Origin: Rahnella aceris
GTDB taxonomy: Bacteria > Pseudomonadota > Gammaproteobacteria > Enterobacterales > Enterobacteriaceae
DNA: 64,000 nt
Reading direction: 5' to 3'
Assembly: GCF_011684115.1 (NCBI RefSeq)
Contig: NZ_JAADJV010000001.1
Coordinates: 1,116,001-1,180,000 of the forward strand
Part shown: piece by piece, positions 29,175 to 37,893 of the stretch
Layout of the letters: the number at the start of each line of letters is the position of its first letter
Position numbering within the stretch: position 1 is the first letter of the stretch
Translations under genes and position numbers: made by a program
Notes under the pieces: model-generated
Databases searched by the model: none
Told to the model about the DNA's origin: nothing
What the model saw: the letters and a program-made list of their open reading frames with translations, nothing else

Positions 29175-30428
29175 TTATTTTTTATGTAGATGCATGCTCC
29201 ATCCAGGCGGGTTGATGCGAATCTGCATCGACTCTCCTGTCGGCAATGCATTGAATGATTTTATATCCTCACGATAACCCACCTCGGCCATTGGTGGTAT
29301 TGAGAACCCACGTAATAAAACAGTAAGTGCCATGATGGAAATTATCATAAGTGGCGCCAAAGATTTGGGGGAAATTCGGCTCACTACATAAAGAAGAAGA
29401 GAAAAAAATGCAAAGTTGGTGATGAAAAAGTATCTTTCACCTCCCCCAGGGATCAGTAAAGTTGGCCACTGCGGCTGATCAAGGCTCATCATAGGCTTTG
29501 CCAGTGCAAACCCGATCATCAACACCGGGAATAAAACCGCCGATTTAAAACGCCACCCACACCTAAAGAAGAAAATAACCACCAGAAAGATTAGTGCGAT
29601 GAAAAGCAAGATGTTCAGTACATGCATAGACCCCATGTCTGAAATTCGGTCGTTCATAAAGAGCGAACCACCTATCACACGGTAACTTATGACATCGGCC
29701 AAGAGACTAAAGCTTGCTCCTAGGGGGGCTGAAGACCTACCGGTGTCAGAGGAGTTCAGGATAGCTGCGACCTGTATAATGCAACACACGACCATGGTGA
29801 TATCAAAAGCATTGATTCCCTTTATAGCCTTGACAATACCTCCACGCTGAGACACTCGCTTAATCAGCAGACATGGCGCAATGAATACAACAAAAGGCCC
29901 ACTGAGAGAACTGATAATTAGAAGTGTAAAGTCGTGTATCTTCCAGACTACCTCTTTACCATCATCAGCCAGGACAACAGCCATAAGGTATAGAGATAAG
30001 TACCAGTGAACATTTGTAATGTTCACATATCCTTCAGTCAGATTTGGCATCAGCAAAAAATATATAACTGCCGCGATTCTATAAGGCATCCTTATAAAGG
30101 ACATTCTTCCAGATAAAACAAAAAGCACAAAAAAGCATCTAATGCTTATCGCTATAATGTTGGCAACCAATGCAGCATTTGAAATCCCAGTAAGTATTGC
30201 CATTCCATAAGTGATTCTTGATATGGTTTGATAATATCCATTTTGCGGGTAAATTAGCGAGTTCCAAAAACCATTATTATAAATATTCTCCATCCATATT
30301 TTTCCATCCTCTGCCCAAGGCTGCGCGTTGAAAATTATGTCTGGTCTACGAGATACGATTACGGAAAAGACAAAAATAAATAATCCCGCCACCGCAATAT
30401 ATTTTTCTAAACGACTAAATCCGTTCAT
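29175..30428 (-). CDS. Type-specific polytopic glucosyltransferase GtrC-like protein
   Basis: 417 residues from MNGFSRLEKYI, starting 1 bp after the gtrB stop; a longer start overlapping gtrB by 53 bp is less likely. About ten hydrophobic segments with a large early periplasmic loop (FNAQPWAEDGKIWMENIYNNGFW). In Salmonella and Shigella phages, the third gene of a gtr cassette is the serotype-specific enzyme that moves glucose from the lipid carrier to O-antigen. Membership rests on position, size and topology; these proteins vary strongly. AT-rich. Confidence 0.7.
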   Translation of the reverse strand: MNGFSRLEKYIAVAGLFIFVFSVIVSRRPDIIFNAQPWAEDGKIWMENIYNNGFWNSLIYPQNGYYQTISRITYGMAILTGISNAALVANIIAISIRCFFVLFVLSGRMSFIRMPYRIAAVIYFLLMPNLTEGYVNITNVHWYLSLYLMAVVLADDGKEVVWKIHDFTLLIISSLSGPFVVFIAPCLLIKRVSQRGGIVKAIKGINAFDITMVVCCIIQVAAILNSSDTGRSSAPLGASFSLLADVISYRVIGGSLFMNDRISDMGSMHVLNILLFIALIFLVVIFFFRCGWRFKSAVLFPVLMIGFALAKPMMSLDQPQWPTLLIPGGGERYFFITNFAFFSLLLYVVSRISPKSLAPLMIISIMALTVLLRGFSIPPMAEVGYREDIKSFNALPTGESMQIRINPPGWSMHLHKK

Positions 30429-30429
30429 T

Positions 30430-31347
30430 TTATTCTTTATCCGACTTAGAAAGTATGTATCGTGGGCGTTTTTTTGTTTCAATGTAAATCCTACCTATAT
30501 ATTCACCAAGTACACCAATTCCTATAAGCTGTATACCACCTAGAAAAAGAATAGAAACTAAGATAGATGGATATCCAGCGACTGGATTTCCCCATATAAG
30601 TTTATCTATGATCATCCATGCGCCATAGACAAACGATAGAGCTGCGACGAAGAATCCTACGTATGTCCATATTCTAAGTGGTAGCGTGGAGAATGATGTA
30701 ATCCCCTCAAGTGCAAGATTCCATAATTTCCAGCCGTTGAATTTTGTCGAGCCAGCTACGCGCTCGTCTCTTGTATATTCAACAATCTCAGTTCGGCCAC
30801 CTACCCATGATAAAACTCCTTTCATGAATAAGTTTCGCTCTGGCAGAGACTTAATATTCTCTACGACAGCACGTGACATTAATCTGAAGTCGCCAACGTT
30901 TTCCTCTATTTTAGGATAACTTATCATGTTATGTAGCCTGTAAAACCATTCAGCGCTTTTCCGCTTGAAATGGCTGTCTGATAGTCTATCAGATCGTTTA
31001 GCTAGAACAACATCTGCTCCGTCCTGCCACTTTTCAATAAGTCTGGGGATAACGTCGATGGGGTCCTGAAGATCAACATCGATTGGGATTACTGCATCTC
31101 CCGTTGATGCTTCAAGGCCAGCGAACAAAGCTGGTTCTTTACCAAAATTTCTTGTAAAGCACAGCGAAGTGACAAGAGGATCAGATATTGTCAATGCAGT
31201 AATAATTTTTTTTGTATTATCTACACTTCCATCGTTGACAAAAACAATTTCCACTTCATATTGCGACAACTGCTCGCGGACGGTTCGATAAAAAATATCG
31301 ATTGTATCCTCTTCGTTGAATACTGGGACTATAAGAGATATTTTCAT
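30430..31347 (-). CDS. gtrB: Bactoprenol glucosyltransferase GtrB
   Basis: GT2-family enzyme that loads glucose onto undecaprenyl phosphate at the cytosolic face. 305 residues: [20 protein letters not shown] (nucleotide-sugar binding), [21 protein letters not shown] (metal-binding DxD-like site) and two C-terminal membrane helices (about 230-290). The ATG overlaps the gtrA stop, so translation is coupled. AT-rich compared with the chromosome; part of the island. Confidence 0.92.
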   Translation of the reverse strand: MKISLIVPVFNEEDTIDIFYRTVREQLSQYEVEIVFVNDGSVDNTKKIITALTISDPLVTSLCFTRNFGKEPALFAGLEASTGDAVIPIDVDLQDPIDVIPRLIEKWQDGADVVLAKRSDRLSDSHFKRKSAEWFYRLHNMISYPKIEENVGDFRLMSRAVVENIKSLPERNLFMKGVLSWVGGRTEIVEYTRDERVAGSTKFNGWKLWNLALEGITSFSTLPLRIWTYVGFFVAALSFVYGAWMIIDKLIWGNPVAGYPSILVSILFLGGIQLIGIGVLGEYIGRIYIETKKRPRYILSKSDKE

Positions 31348-31706
31348 TATTCCTCCCTAAATATTATAAATGTTGAATACAGAAACCCAACAATTAGACT
31401 TATTGCTGAAAATACTATCAGAGTTAATACTGGATTAAGCTCAACCTTATTGCCAAAATAACCGCAGGCCAACGAAATCGATCCCATAAAACCGACATAG
31501 AGAAAGTACTTTGTAGCTGTATGGTCAACCTGATAAGTCCACTTGGCGTTAGCAAAAAAACTAAACGTGACAGCGACACAAAACCCAGAGAAGTTACTTA
31601 CCATTTGGTCATGACCGAATGAAAAGTATACAGCAGCAAATGTTAGCCAGTGGATTGCTGTGTTAAGTCCGCCAATAAATGCATATTTAACAAAAATCTT
31701 TAACAT
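31347..31706 (-). CDS. gtrA: GtrA-family lipid-linked glucose flippase
   Basis: 119 residues with four hydrophobic helices (DUF/GtrA family, [22 protein letters not shown] at the start). It is thought to flip the glucosylated lipid carrier across the inner membrane. First gene of the gtrA-gtrB-gtrC cassette; its stop overlaps the gtrB start. Confidence 0.92.
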   Translation of the reverse strand: MLKIFVKYAFIGGLNTAIHWLTFAAVYFSFGHDQMVSNFSGFCVAVTFSFFANAKWTYQVDHTATKYFLYVGFMGSISLACGYFGNKVELNPVLTLIVFSAISLIVGFLYSTFIIFREE

Positions 31707-31897
31707 GGTTATAGTCAGATTATGAGAGATTGCAGGATCCTAGCATTTGTTGCATAGAACGCAAGGAAGCGTAAAGAATTGTTAGTTGTATTTCGTGCTG
31801 GCAAAGATTTTCACCTGCTTGAATAAATAAAAGTAATTTTTATTAACCACCACGCCATCCTTACTAGTACCTTCACAAGCAAGGAAATACATGATTA

Positions 31898-31917
31898 TAC
31901 TGTATATATAAACAGTT
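31898..31917 (+). promoter_or_regulatory. LexA (SOS) box
   Basis: TACTGTATATATAAACAGTT contains CTGT-N8-ACAG with an AT-only centre and one mismatch from TACTGTATATATATACAGTA over the core. It sits 16 bp before the ATG of the small gene at 31933. Confidence 0.82.
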
Positions 31918-31932
31918 TTTGTAAGGTGATAT

Positions 31933-32201
31933 ATGGGCAAGGATTCTAATTTTGACATCGTATACCGTGGTGAGCCGCGCGACCGGATACCATCGGGCAG
32001 CTATGTCTTCTTTCAGCGTCGCAAGGAGCATGGAGGGGGTATTGGCTTGGTCAGGTTTACGATGACTGGTTTGGGTTTGTTATCGAGGAGCCGGTATCGC
32101 CCAGGCGAGGAATGGAGCATTTGATACTGACGAGGGGCAACCACGAGGGAATCATGGAGTTTGATGACAGTCTGGACAACTTCATGCTGAAGGGGGAGTA
32201 A
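31933..32201 (+). pseudogene. SOS-box-preceded small gene with a frameshift
   Basis: The first frame reads MGKDSNFDIVYRGEPRD, then SGSYVFFQRRKEHGG, and ends early (TGA 32122-32124). Shifting frame at the G-run (32033-32039) continues as YWLGQVYDDWFGFVIEE, RGMEHLILTRGNHEGIM and DSLDNFMLKGE to TAA at 32199-32201. The two parts together give a plausible acidic protein of about 88 residues. I do not recognise the family. The LexA box argues for a DNA-damage-inducible phage gene. A +1 base in the G-run, or a sequencing error there, explains the break. Confidence 0.6.
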
Positions 32202-32232
32202 AATGAGCATCAGGGCATATTCGGGGCAAAAA

Positions 32233-32286
32233 ATTACCGCAAACCGATGTTACTACGTGCCAAGCAGCGCTTCAGTTTGCGGTAAT
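32233..32286. repeat. 12-bp perfect inverted repeat near the island right end
   Basis: ATTACCGCAAAC (32233-32244) and GTTTGCGGTAAT (32275-32286) flank a 30-bp loop. It lies 65 bp inside the right direct repeat. It could be a stem-loop, an integrase or regulator site, or the trace of a lost element. Confidence 0.6.
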
Positions 32287-32350
32287 ACTCTGTTTAAACC
32301 GTGATTAAATCTTACTTCACATCACTTTGCTTCCCGACACCTGCATGCCA

Positions 32351-32377
32351 TGAATAAGCCAAGCTGGGCCAGATAAC
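32351..32377 (+). repeat. Right copy of direct repeat flanking the island (attR-like), original ycgN 3' end
   Basis: ATG-AAT-AAG-CCA-AGC-TGG-GCC-AGA-TAA region, that is ..NKPSWAR and stop, repeating the ycgN tail. A strong terminator follows 26 bp later. Confidence 0.75.
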
Positions 32378-32402
32378 CGATTTTGCCCGCAATCAGAAAA
32401 CA

Positions 32403-32434
32403 AAAAGCCCCGGCAATCATTGCCGGGGCTTTTT
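32403..32434 (+). terminator. Original ycgN terminator (also downstream of iraP-like gene)
   Basis: Stem AAAAGCCCCGGCA / TGCCGGGGCTTTT, loop ATCAT, T-tract after. It now lies 4.7 kb from ycgN, beyond the island. T/A tracts on both sides mean it can serve the minus-strand gene at 32451 too. Confidence 0.92.
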
Positions 32435-32450
32435 ATTACGAATTTTTACA

Positions 32451-32792
32451 CTAAATCTCAGAGTCGGGTCTGACACCGTTCATGGCGCTGAGTGCTTCGG
32501 CATCCAGTTCAGGATCTTCTTTATCAATCAGTCGGGTCAGTTCAATGAGTGCCTGGAATTGCTCGAACAAAATCTTAGCGTCTGATTTAAGCATCTCATC
32601 AGCAGAGTCCAGCACTGAGTTGATGGCTTTGTTCACGCTTTCGATAATTTCCTGGGGGCCGCCATTTTTGCCGACAGTTAAAAATATAGCACTCAGCAAA
32701 AGGGACTGAGCCTCAACCTGTGCGGTAAGTTGCTTGGAATCCGCTTCCATGTGGGAGATTTTTGCGACCATACTTAAGATGATATTTTTCAT
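32451..32792 (-). CDS. iraP: IraP-like anti-adaptor protein
   Basis: 113 residues. The start MKNIILSMVAKISHMEADSKQLTAQVEAQ resembles E. coli IraP ([29 protein letters not shown]), which binds RssB and stops ClpXP degradation of sigma-S during phosphate starvation. The N-terminal half has a heptad, coiled-coil-like pattern and the C-terminus is acidic. It is about 25 residues longer than E. coli IraP. The ribosome site AGGGGC is close to the ATG. Similarity is limited, so function is tentative. Confidence 0.55.
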   Translation of the reverse strand: MKNIILSMVAKISHMEADSKQLTAQVEAQSLLLSAIFLTVGKNGGPQEIIESVNKAINSVLDSADEMLKSDAKILFEQFQALIELTRLIDKEDPELDAEALSAMNGVRPDSEI

Positions 32793-32906
32793 TCATTGCC
32801 CCTTCAGACAAAGAGTATCTATTGCTTCTTATTTCTACGCCAGGTTATGAAAACTTCATAATCATATTTGGTAAAACTCGGTGGATTGTCGCAGTTGCTG
32901 AGAGCC

Positions 32907-34016
32907 TCAGGCATCTGGATGGTTTTTCCCTTCTTCGATAAAGTCTTCATTAATCTCATCGGTATTGTTCTGATGATCCCGGCCGGAAAGAATGTTCCAG
33001 CAGGCGATGAATAACGCGGCAATCAGCGGGCCAATCACGAAGCCATTGATGCCATATACTTCCATACCGCCAAGTGTGGTGACCAGGATAAGATAATCCG
33101 GCATTTTGGTGTCTTTGCCGACCAGCAGCGGACGTAACACGTTATCCACGATGCCGATGACCACCACGAAGAAGGCCACAATAAAGATCCCCTGCCACAG
33201 CATCCCGGAGGCGAAGAAATAAATCGCCGCAGGCACCCAGATAATGGCTGAACCCACTGCCGGAATGATCGACAGGAACGCCATCAGAGCACCCCAAAGC
33301 AGGCTTCCGTCCAGACCGGCGATGTAAAACGCAATACCGCCCAGCGCGCCCTGTACAACCGCCACCACAACGGTGCCTTTTACTGTCGCGCGAGAAACTG
33401 CTGCAAACTTCATAAACAGATGATGCTTTACATACCGTGACAACGGCAGGGTGGCGAGTGTCAGATTGACCAGGTAAGCGCCATCCTTGATCAGGAAGAA
33501 CAGGATATACAGCATGATGCCGAAACCCACGACAAAGCCGAATGTGCTCTTACCTATTACGAAAACGCTGCCAGCCAGATACTGACTACCTTGCAGTGCC
33601 ACATCAGAAAGTTTTTTCTGAATCTCAGCGGTGCTGTCGAGATCATGGTCTGACAGGAAGTGCCGTGCCCATCGTGGTAAATGATGGATGAAATCCGCCA
33701 GGATCACGGGCAGCTGTGTCTGATTTCCCTGCAGTTTGGTATAAACCGCATTGAATTCAAGTGCCAGCGACGAGGTTATAATCGCCAGAGGGGTGAAGAC
33801 AATCAGACAAATAATCAAAACGGTCAGCAGAGAGACCACACCGTTGCGATCACCGACAACCTGTTTCAGCCGATTTTTTAACGGATTGAAGATGACGGCG
33901 AGAATAATGGCCCATAGTACGGAAGAGTAGTAAGGCCTTAATACATCGAAAAAAGCCAAAGTTACGATAAAAAGAATTGCGATGAAAAAGCCTTTTGAAA
34001 AACCTTTAATGAACAT
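32907..34016 (-). CDS. ydiK: AI-2E-family inner membrane transporter, YdiK-like
   Basis: 369 residues, seven to eight membrane helices of the AI-2E (UPF0118) permease family. Typical features: paired N-terminal helices (VLWAIILAVIFNPL), a soluble helical region (about 70-150), a C-terminal bundle with AFLSIIPAVGSAIIWVP, and DNVLRPLLVGKDTKMPDYLILVTTLGGMEVYGINGFVIGPL. Related proteins have been linked to autoinducer or sodium-linked export; the E. coli YdiK function is not firmly known. AGAGGAAC precedes the ATG. Confidence 0.85.
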   Translation of the reverse strand: MFIKGFSKGFFIAILFIVTLAFFDVLRPYYSSVLWAIILAVIFNPLKNRLKQVVGDRNGVVSLLTVLIICLIVFTPLAIITSSLALEFNAVYTKLQGNQTQLPVILADFIHHLPRWARHFLSDHDLDSTAEIQKKLSDVALQGSQYLAGSVFVIGKSTFGFVVGFGIMLYILFFLIKDGAYLVNLTLATLPLSRYVKHHLFMKFAAVSRATVKGTVVVAVVQGALGGIAFYIAGLDGSLLWGALMAFLSIIPAVGSAIIWVPAAIYFFASGMLWQGIFIVAFFVVVIGIVDNVLRPLLVGKDTKMPDYLILVTTLGGMEVYGINGFVIGPLIAALFIACWNILSGRDHQNNTDEINEDFIEEGKNHPDA

Positions 34017-34252
34017 TTTTGTTCCTCTGATAAATCTTTTAGCCCTCGTAGCATAGAATGCATTGACGAATTTACAAACGTAGGTCTTTTTTTGTGCAGT
34101 GTGTTGTGTGCAGAAGGGGGAAGGGGGGAATCTTACCTCTGATCAAAAGCAACGCCGGGATTAATGGAACTCCGCCATTGCACCCGCGTTAATACCTGTC
34201 ATTCCATTTCCGTTAAACGTCACTGTCGATTTCTATCCCTGATGTTTAAATT

Positions 34253-34450
34253 TTATTTAAACAGACCGTATAACACGAAACCAGCGACGACCCAGAAGGC
34301 GACGCAGGCTCCCACACAAATGATCCAAATGGCCCAGACGGGAAGATTTTTCATTGCACGTTCCAATAATGGTAATAAAAAGCACAGAGGCAGAAAGCCC
34401 GTGTTGACCGGGCGCTGCAGATAATACATCACGTCTGTTTTGGAAAACAT
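34253..34450 (-). CDS. Small membrane protein of unknown function
   Basis: 65 residues from MFSKTDVMYYLQRP, with GGAGGAG placed 3-6 bases before the ATG. One clear hydrophobic segment (WAIWIICVGACVAFWVVAGFVLYGL) close to the C-terminus, and a weaker one at GFLPLCFLLPLLERA. It starts just after the dsbB terminator, so it needs its own promoter or read-through. I do not recognise the family; it is probably real because of the ribosome site and membrane segment. Confidence 0.5.
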   Translation of the reverse strand: MFSKTDVMYYLQRPVNTGFLPLCFLLPLLERAMKNLPVWAIWIICVGACVAFWVVAGFVLYGLFK

Positions 34451-34467
34451 CTTCTCCTCCACAGACA

Positions 34468-34496
34468 TAAAAAAAGCGCCATCAGAGGCGCTTTTC
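34468..34496 (-). terminator. Terminator of dsbB
   Basis: On the minus strand AAAAGCGCC / GGCGCTTTT around TCTGAT, followed by further T. It is 20 bp after the dsbB stop. Confidence 0.88.
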
Positions 34497-34515
34497 CGTG
34501 TCAGCAAGGACTGAA

Positions 34516-35046
34516 TTAACGACCAAATAAATCGCGACGTTTTGGTTTAACGAACTGAGCCAGCAGCACCAGAACAGCAATCACCATAAACACGCTGAAA
34601 ATCACGACCAGCCACTGTGGCATGCCCAGTGACAGGAATTCCCACTGTTTTTCTGCACAATCACCGCTGGCGATAAACATCCACGGGAACCATTTGTCCA
34701 GTGGCAACCAGCTTGGGAAACGCGCGGCAAAATCACAGGTGGCGAACGGAGAAGGGTGCAACTGAATCATGGTGTGTTCCCATGACAGGCGGATACCTTC
34801 GTAAGCACTGTAGAGCCAGATGAGGATCCCGGCATAGCGTAACCATGTGGAAGGTGCGATAGCACCGACGAGGCCAGCCAGCAGAATACCCATCAGAGCA
34901 CAACGTTCATAAATACACATGACACAGGGCTTAAGTAACATCACGTGTTGGAAATACAATGCAACCAGCTCAAGTGCCAGTGCAGTCAGAGCCATCAGAA
35001 GCCATGCACCGCGACCTTGTGAACAGCGGTTAAGATATTGCAACAT
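34516..35046 (-). CDS. dsbB: Disulfide bond formation protein DsbB
   Basis: Inner-membrane quinone reductase that reoxidises DsbA. From [11 protein letters not shown] the length is 176, the E. coli length; an in-frame upstream extension to 35124 is rejected. The first redox pair is C41-C44 ([10 protein letters not shown]); the second pair is in FATCDF and [10 protein letters not shown] (about C104 and C130). Four membrane helices. It lies downstream of nhaB as in E. coli. Confidence 0.97.
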   Translation of the reverse strand: MLQYLNRCSQGRGAWLLMALTALALELVALYFQHVMLLKPCVMCIYERCALMGILLAGLVGAIAPSTWLRYAGILIWLYSAYEGIRLSWEHTMIQLHPSPFATCDFAARFPSWLPLDKWFPWMFIASGDCAEKQWEFLSLGMPQWLVVIFSVFMVIAVLVLLAQFVKPKRRDLFGR

Positions 35047-35227
35047 AGAAAATTTTTCCCTGCAGTTAGCTACTGACACGCAGTGTAAACCAATTGCTTG
35101 CTGCTGCCAGCCTGTCCGAATCAATATTCGGTAAATAATTAATATAAATCGGACAATTCGACTTTAAATTCTGTAATTTCCTGAGTGAAGGTGCTTACAG
35201 GAGATTACTGACTCAATCTTTCCTTCA

Positions 35228-36805
35228 TCAATGCACCGGCATGATCTCAGTTACCGGGGGCAAACTCAGCCATCCCATGTCGCTGTACCACTGGGTCATA
35301 TCGGGCAACAGATACTGAACACACAACAGGCCGACGAGTGTCATGACCACAGTGTACGGCAATGCCATCCAGACCATCCTTCCGTAAGAAAGCCGGATCA
35401 GCGGTGCAAGGGCAGAAGTCAGCAGGAACAGGAAGGCTGCCTGACCATTGGGTGTCGCCACTGAAGGCAGGTTGGTGCCGGTATTAATGGCCACGGCCAG
35501 CATCTCAAATTGTTTCAGATCGATAATGCCATTTTCCAGCGCCGATTTGGCTTCATTGATGTAGACCGTACCGACGAAAACGTTATCTGAAACCGATGAG
35601 AGCAAACCGTTGAACAGGTAAAAGAGTGAAAGCTGATTGGACGGTGCAGCCTGAAGCACAAAATGAATGATCGGGCTGAACAGATGCTGTTCGACGATCA
35701 CGGCAACAATGGCAAAAAATACCGTCAGCAGGGCAGTGAACGGCAGTGAATCCTGGAATGCCTTGCCGATGGCATGTTCATCCGTCACACCACATAACGC
35801 GGTTGCAAAGATAATCACCGTCAGGCCGATCAGGCCAACCTCAGCGAGATGGAATGCCAGCGCAACAATCAGCCACACACCAATCACCGCCTGCACAGCC
35901 AGTTTTATACGCTCCTGCTTCGTGTTGTTCTCGCTGTTCTTTTGATCAAACTTTTTAAGCACTTCATACACCGGATGTGGCAGTTGCGCACCATAACCAA
36001 ACCAGCGGAAGCGTTCTACCAGCGCACATACAATAAATCCGCAGAAAAAGACCGGCACGCTGACCGGCGACATGCGGATCAGAAAATCGATGAATTGCCA
36101 GCCTGCGCTTTTCGCGATGATCAGGTTTTGCGGTTCGCCGACCATCGTCATCACGCCACCCAGCGCGGTACCGACACCGGCGTGCATCATCAGGCTGCGT
36201 AAAAATGCGCGGAATTGTTCAAGCACAGCCTGATGCTGCTGATTGCCGGTAAAAGAGCTGTCGTCATTGACCTCAGTATTTTCATTCTGATTTGAAGCAA
36301 CGTTGTGATAAATGGAATAAAAGCCCACTGAAACGCTGATCACCACGGCAATAACGGTCAGTGCGTCCAGGAATGCGGAAAGAAAGGCGGCAGCAAAACA
36401 AAACGCCAGTGAAAGGGCAATTTTATTGCGCAGATTCAACAACAATTTGGTGAACACGGTTAACAGCAACTGCTTCATGAAATAGATGCCAGCGACCATG
36501 AAAATCAGCAGCAAGATGACTTCCAGATTAGCAGACACTTCTTCGCGGATCCGTCCTGCGCTGGTCATGCCGATCATGACGGCTTCGATGGCGAGCAATC
36601 CACCCGGCTGAAGCGGGTAGCATTTAAGCGCCATACCTAATGTGAAAATGAACTCAATCACCAGCAACCAGCCCGCGATAAAGGGACTGATGAGGAAGAA
36701 AATCAGCGGGTTAACAATCAGAAAAACCAGAATTGCTATTTTGTACCAGTTTGGTGACTGGCCAAGAAAATTCTTTATGAATGCGCGGCTGTAGGTTGTT
36801 TCCAT
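35228..36805 (-). CDS. nhaB: Na+/H+ antiporter NhaB
   Basis: Electrogenic sodium/proton antiporter of the inner membrane. [22 protein letters not shown] matches the E. coli N-terminus, giving 525 residues; a TTG three codons upstream (36814) is closer to AAGGA and cannot be excluded. About 12 membrane helices; conserved segments include [52 protein letters not shown] and [20 protein letters not shown]. Divergent from fadR over a 244-bp gap. Confidence 0.96.
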   Translation of the reverse strand: METTYSRAFIKNFLGQSPNWYKIAILVFLIVNPLIFFLISPFIAGWLLVIEFIFTLGMALKCYPLQPGGLLAIEAVMIGMTSAGRIREEVSANLEVILLLIFMVAGIYFMKQLLLTVFTKLLLNLRNKIALSLAFCFAAAFLSAFLDALTVIAVVISVSVGFYSIYHNVASNQNENTEVNDDSSFTGNQQHQAVLEQFRAFLRSLMMHAGVGTALGGVMTMVGEPQNLIIAKSAGWQFIDFLIRMSPVSVPVFFCGFIVCALVERFRWFGYGAQLPHPVYEVLKKFDQKNSENNTKQERIKLAVQAVIGVWLIVALAFHLAEVGLIGLTVIIFATALCGVTDEHAIGKAFQDSLPFTALLTVFFAIVAVIVEQHLFSPIIHFVLQAAPSNQLSLFYLFNGLLSSVSDNVFVGTVYINEAKSALENGIIDLKQFEMLAVAINTGTNLPSVATPNGQAAFLFLLTSALAPLIRLSYGRMVWMALPYTVVMTLVGLLCVQYLLPDMTQWYSDMGWLSLPPVTEIMPVH

Positions 36806-37049
36806 ATTGCCCAAAGGTCCTTTATATATATTTTATTAATGTTTCAAAAAGATAGGTAAGTTTAATCGTCTGACTGGATTTTTCAATAATAAAGGGCGAT
36901 GCAATAAATCCATGAAAAATGTGAAATTCTGTCAGCCCACCCACAGTTTCAACATTACTTCCGTCGGGACGCTATAACAGGGCATTTTCATCTGGTATGA
37001 TGAGATGAACTATATCCCTAATAAAAGCCCCACACGGAACGACAAACAC

Positions 37050-37772
37050 ATGGTTATTAAGGCACAAAGTCCTGCCGGTTTTGCCGAAGAGTATATCATC
37101 GAAAGTATCTGGAATAGCCGCTTCCCTCCGGGTTCAATTTTGCCTGCTGAAAGAGAGCTTTCAGAACTCATTGGTGTAACCCGAACCACATTGCGTGAAG
37201 TGTTACAGCGGCTTGCCCGCGATGGATGGTTAACCATTCAGCACGGTAAACCGACGAAAGTGAATAATTTCTGGGAAACATCCGGCCTGAATATTCTTGA
37301 AACGCTGGCGCGTCTGGATCATGACAGCGTACCGCAGCTGATTGATAATTTGCTGTCTGTGCGTACCAACATCGCGACGATCTTTATCCGCAAGGCGATG
37401 CGTACCAACCCGGAAGAAACCCAACAGGTTCTCGCGAAAGCGACTCAGGTTGAAGATCATGCCGAAGCCTTTACGGCGCTCGATTACGGCATTTTCCGTG
37501 GTCTGGCATTCGCCTCTGGCAACCCGATTTATGGTTTGATCATCAACGGACTGCGTGGTCTTTATACGCGCGTCGGACGCTATTACTTCTCCAATCCTGA
37601 AGCGCGCAAACTGGCGATCACTTTCTATAAAAAGTTGTCTGATATCTGCCACGAGAAAAGCTATGAGCAGATTGTGGATTGTGTGCGTAATTATGGCCGT
37701 CAGAGCGGTGAAATCTGGCACAGCATGCAGGGTGCTATGCCGGGTGACCTGGCCGAACAAAAACATCGTTAA
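37050..37772 (+). CDS. fadR: Fatty acid metabolism regulator FadR
   Basis: GntR-family regulator that represses fad genes and activates fabA/fabB; acyl-CoA releases it from DNA. 240 residues from [21 protein letters not shown]. The winged helix-turn-helix (about 9-72) contains [31 protein letters not shown], nearly identical to E. coli; the C-terminal helical domain binds acyl-CoA ([20 protein letters not shown]). A longer start at 37005 is unlikely. Its likely target site is seen upstream of fadD in this window. Confidence 0.97.
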   Translation: MVIKAQSPAGFAEEYIIESIWNSRFPPGSILPAERELSELIGVTRTTLREVLQRLARDGWLTIQHGKPTKVNNFWETSGLNILETLARLDHDSVPQLIDNLLSVRTNIATIFIRKAMRTNPEETQQVLAKATQVEDHAEAFTALDYGIFRGLAFASGNPIYGLIINGLRGLYTRVGRYYFSNPEARKLAITFYKKLSDICHEKSYEQIVDCVRNYGRQSGEIWHSMQGAMPGDLAEQKHR

Positions 37773-37773
37773 T

Positions 37774-37836
37774 TCCCTATATCCTTCAAACAGTCTCATC
37801 GTTGGCTGCCTCGATATAATTTGAAGGATTGAGGGA
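37774..37836. repeat. Inverted repeat between fadR and ycgB
   Basis: TCCCT-AT-ATCCTTCAAA (37774-37790) pairs with TTTGAAGGAT-TG-AGGGA (37820-37836), arms of 10 plus 5 bp separated by 29 bp. It begins at the fadR stop. It looks like a dispersed palindromic intergenic unit. Confidence 0.55.
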
Positions 37837-37848
37837 GCCAGTAATAAC

Positions 37849-37873
37849 AAAAGGGCGCTTAGCGCCCTTTTTT
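37849..37873. terminator. Bidirectional terminator fadR / ycgB
   Basis: AAAAGGGCGCT-T-AGCGCCCTTTT with T-rich flank on both strands, between the convergent genes. Confidence 0.88.
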
Positions 37874-37893
37874 AATGCCTGAAAATGGAAATT

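Larger units (their letters stand above)
27645..32377. mobile_element. Genomic island integrated at the 3' end of ycgN (phage-derived gtr island)
   Basis: 4.7 kb bounded by the 27-bp imperfect direct repeat of the ycgN 3' end. Contents: an IS3-family element, a terminator, gtrC-gtrB-gtrA on the minus strand, a LexA-box-preceded frameshifted gene and a 12-bp inverted repeat. The gtr genes are visibly AT-richer than flanking DNA. The sequence after the right repeat is a strong terminator (32403-32434), as expected for the end of the original ycgN transcript. No integrase is present, so this is probably a remnant of a larger serotype-converting prophage. Confidence 0.75.

Noticed and set aside
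32819..33022. Small minus-strand frame overlapping the ydiK-like 3' end
   Set aside because: Lies mostly inside the permease gene in another frame with no start signal.
34017..34252. Possible RprA small RNA upstream of the ydiK-like gene
   Set aside because: E. coli rprA lies near ydiK, but I find neither its sequence nor its terminator here.
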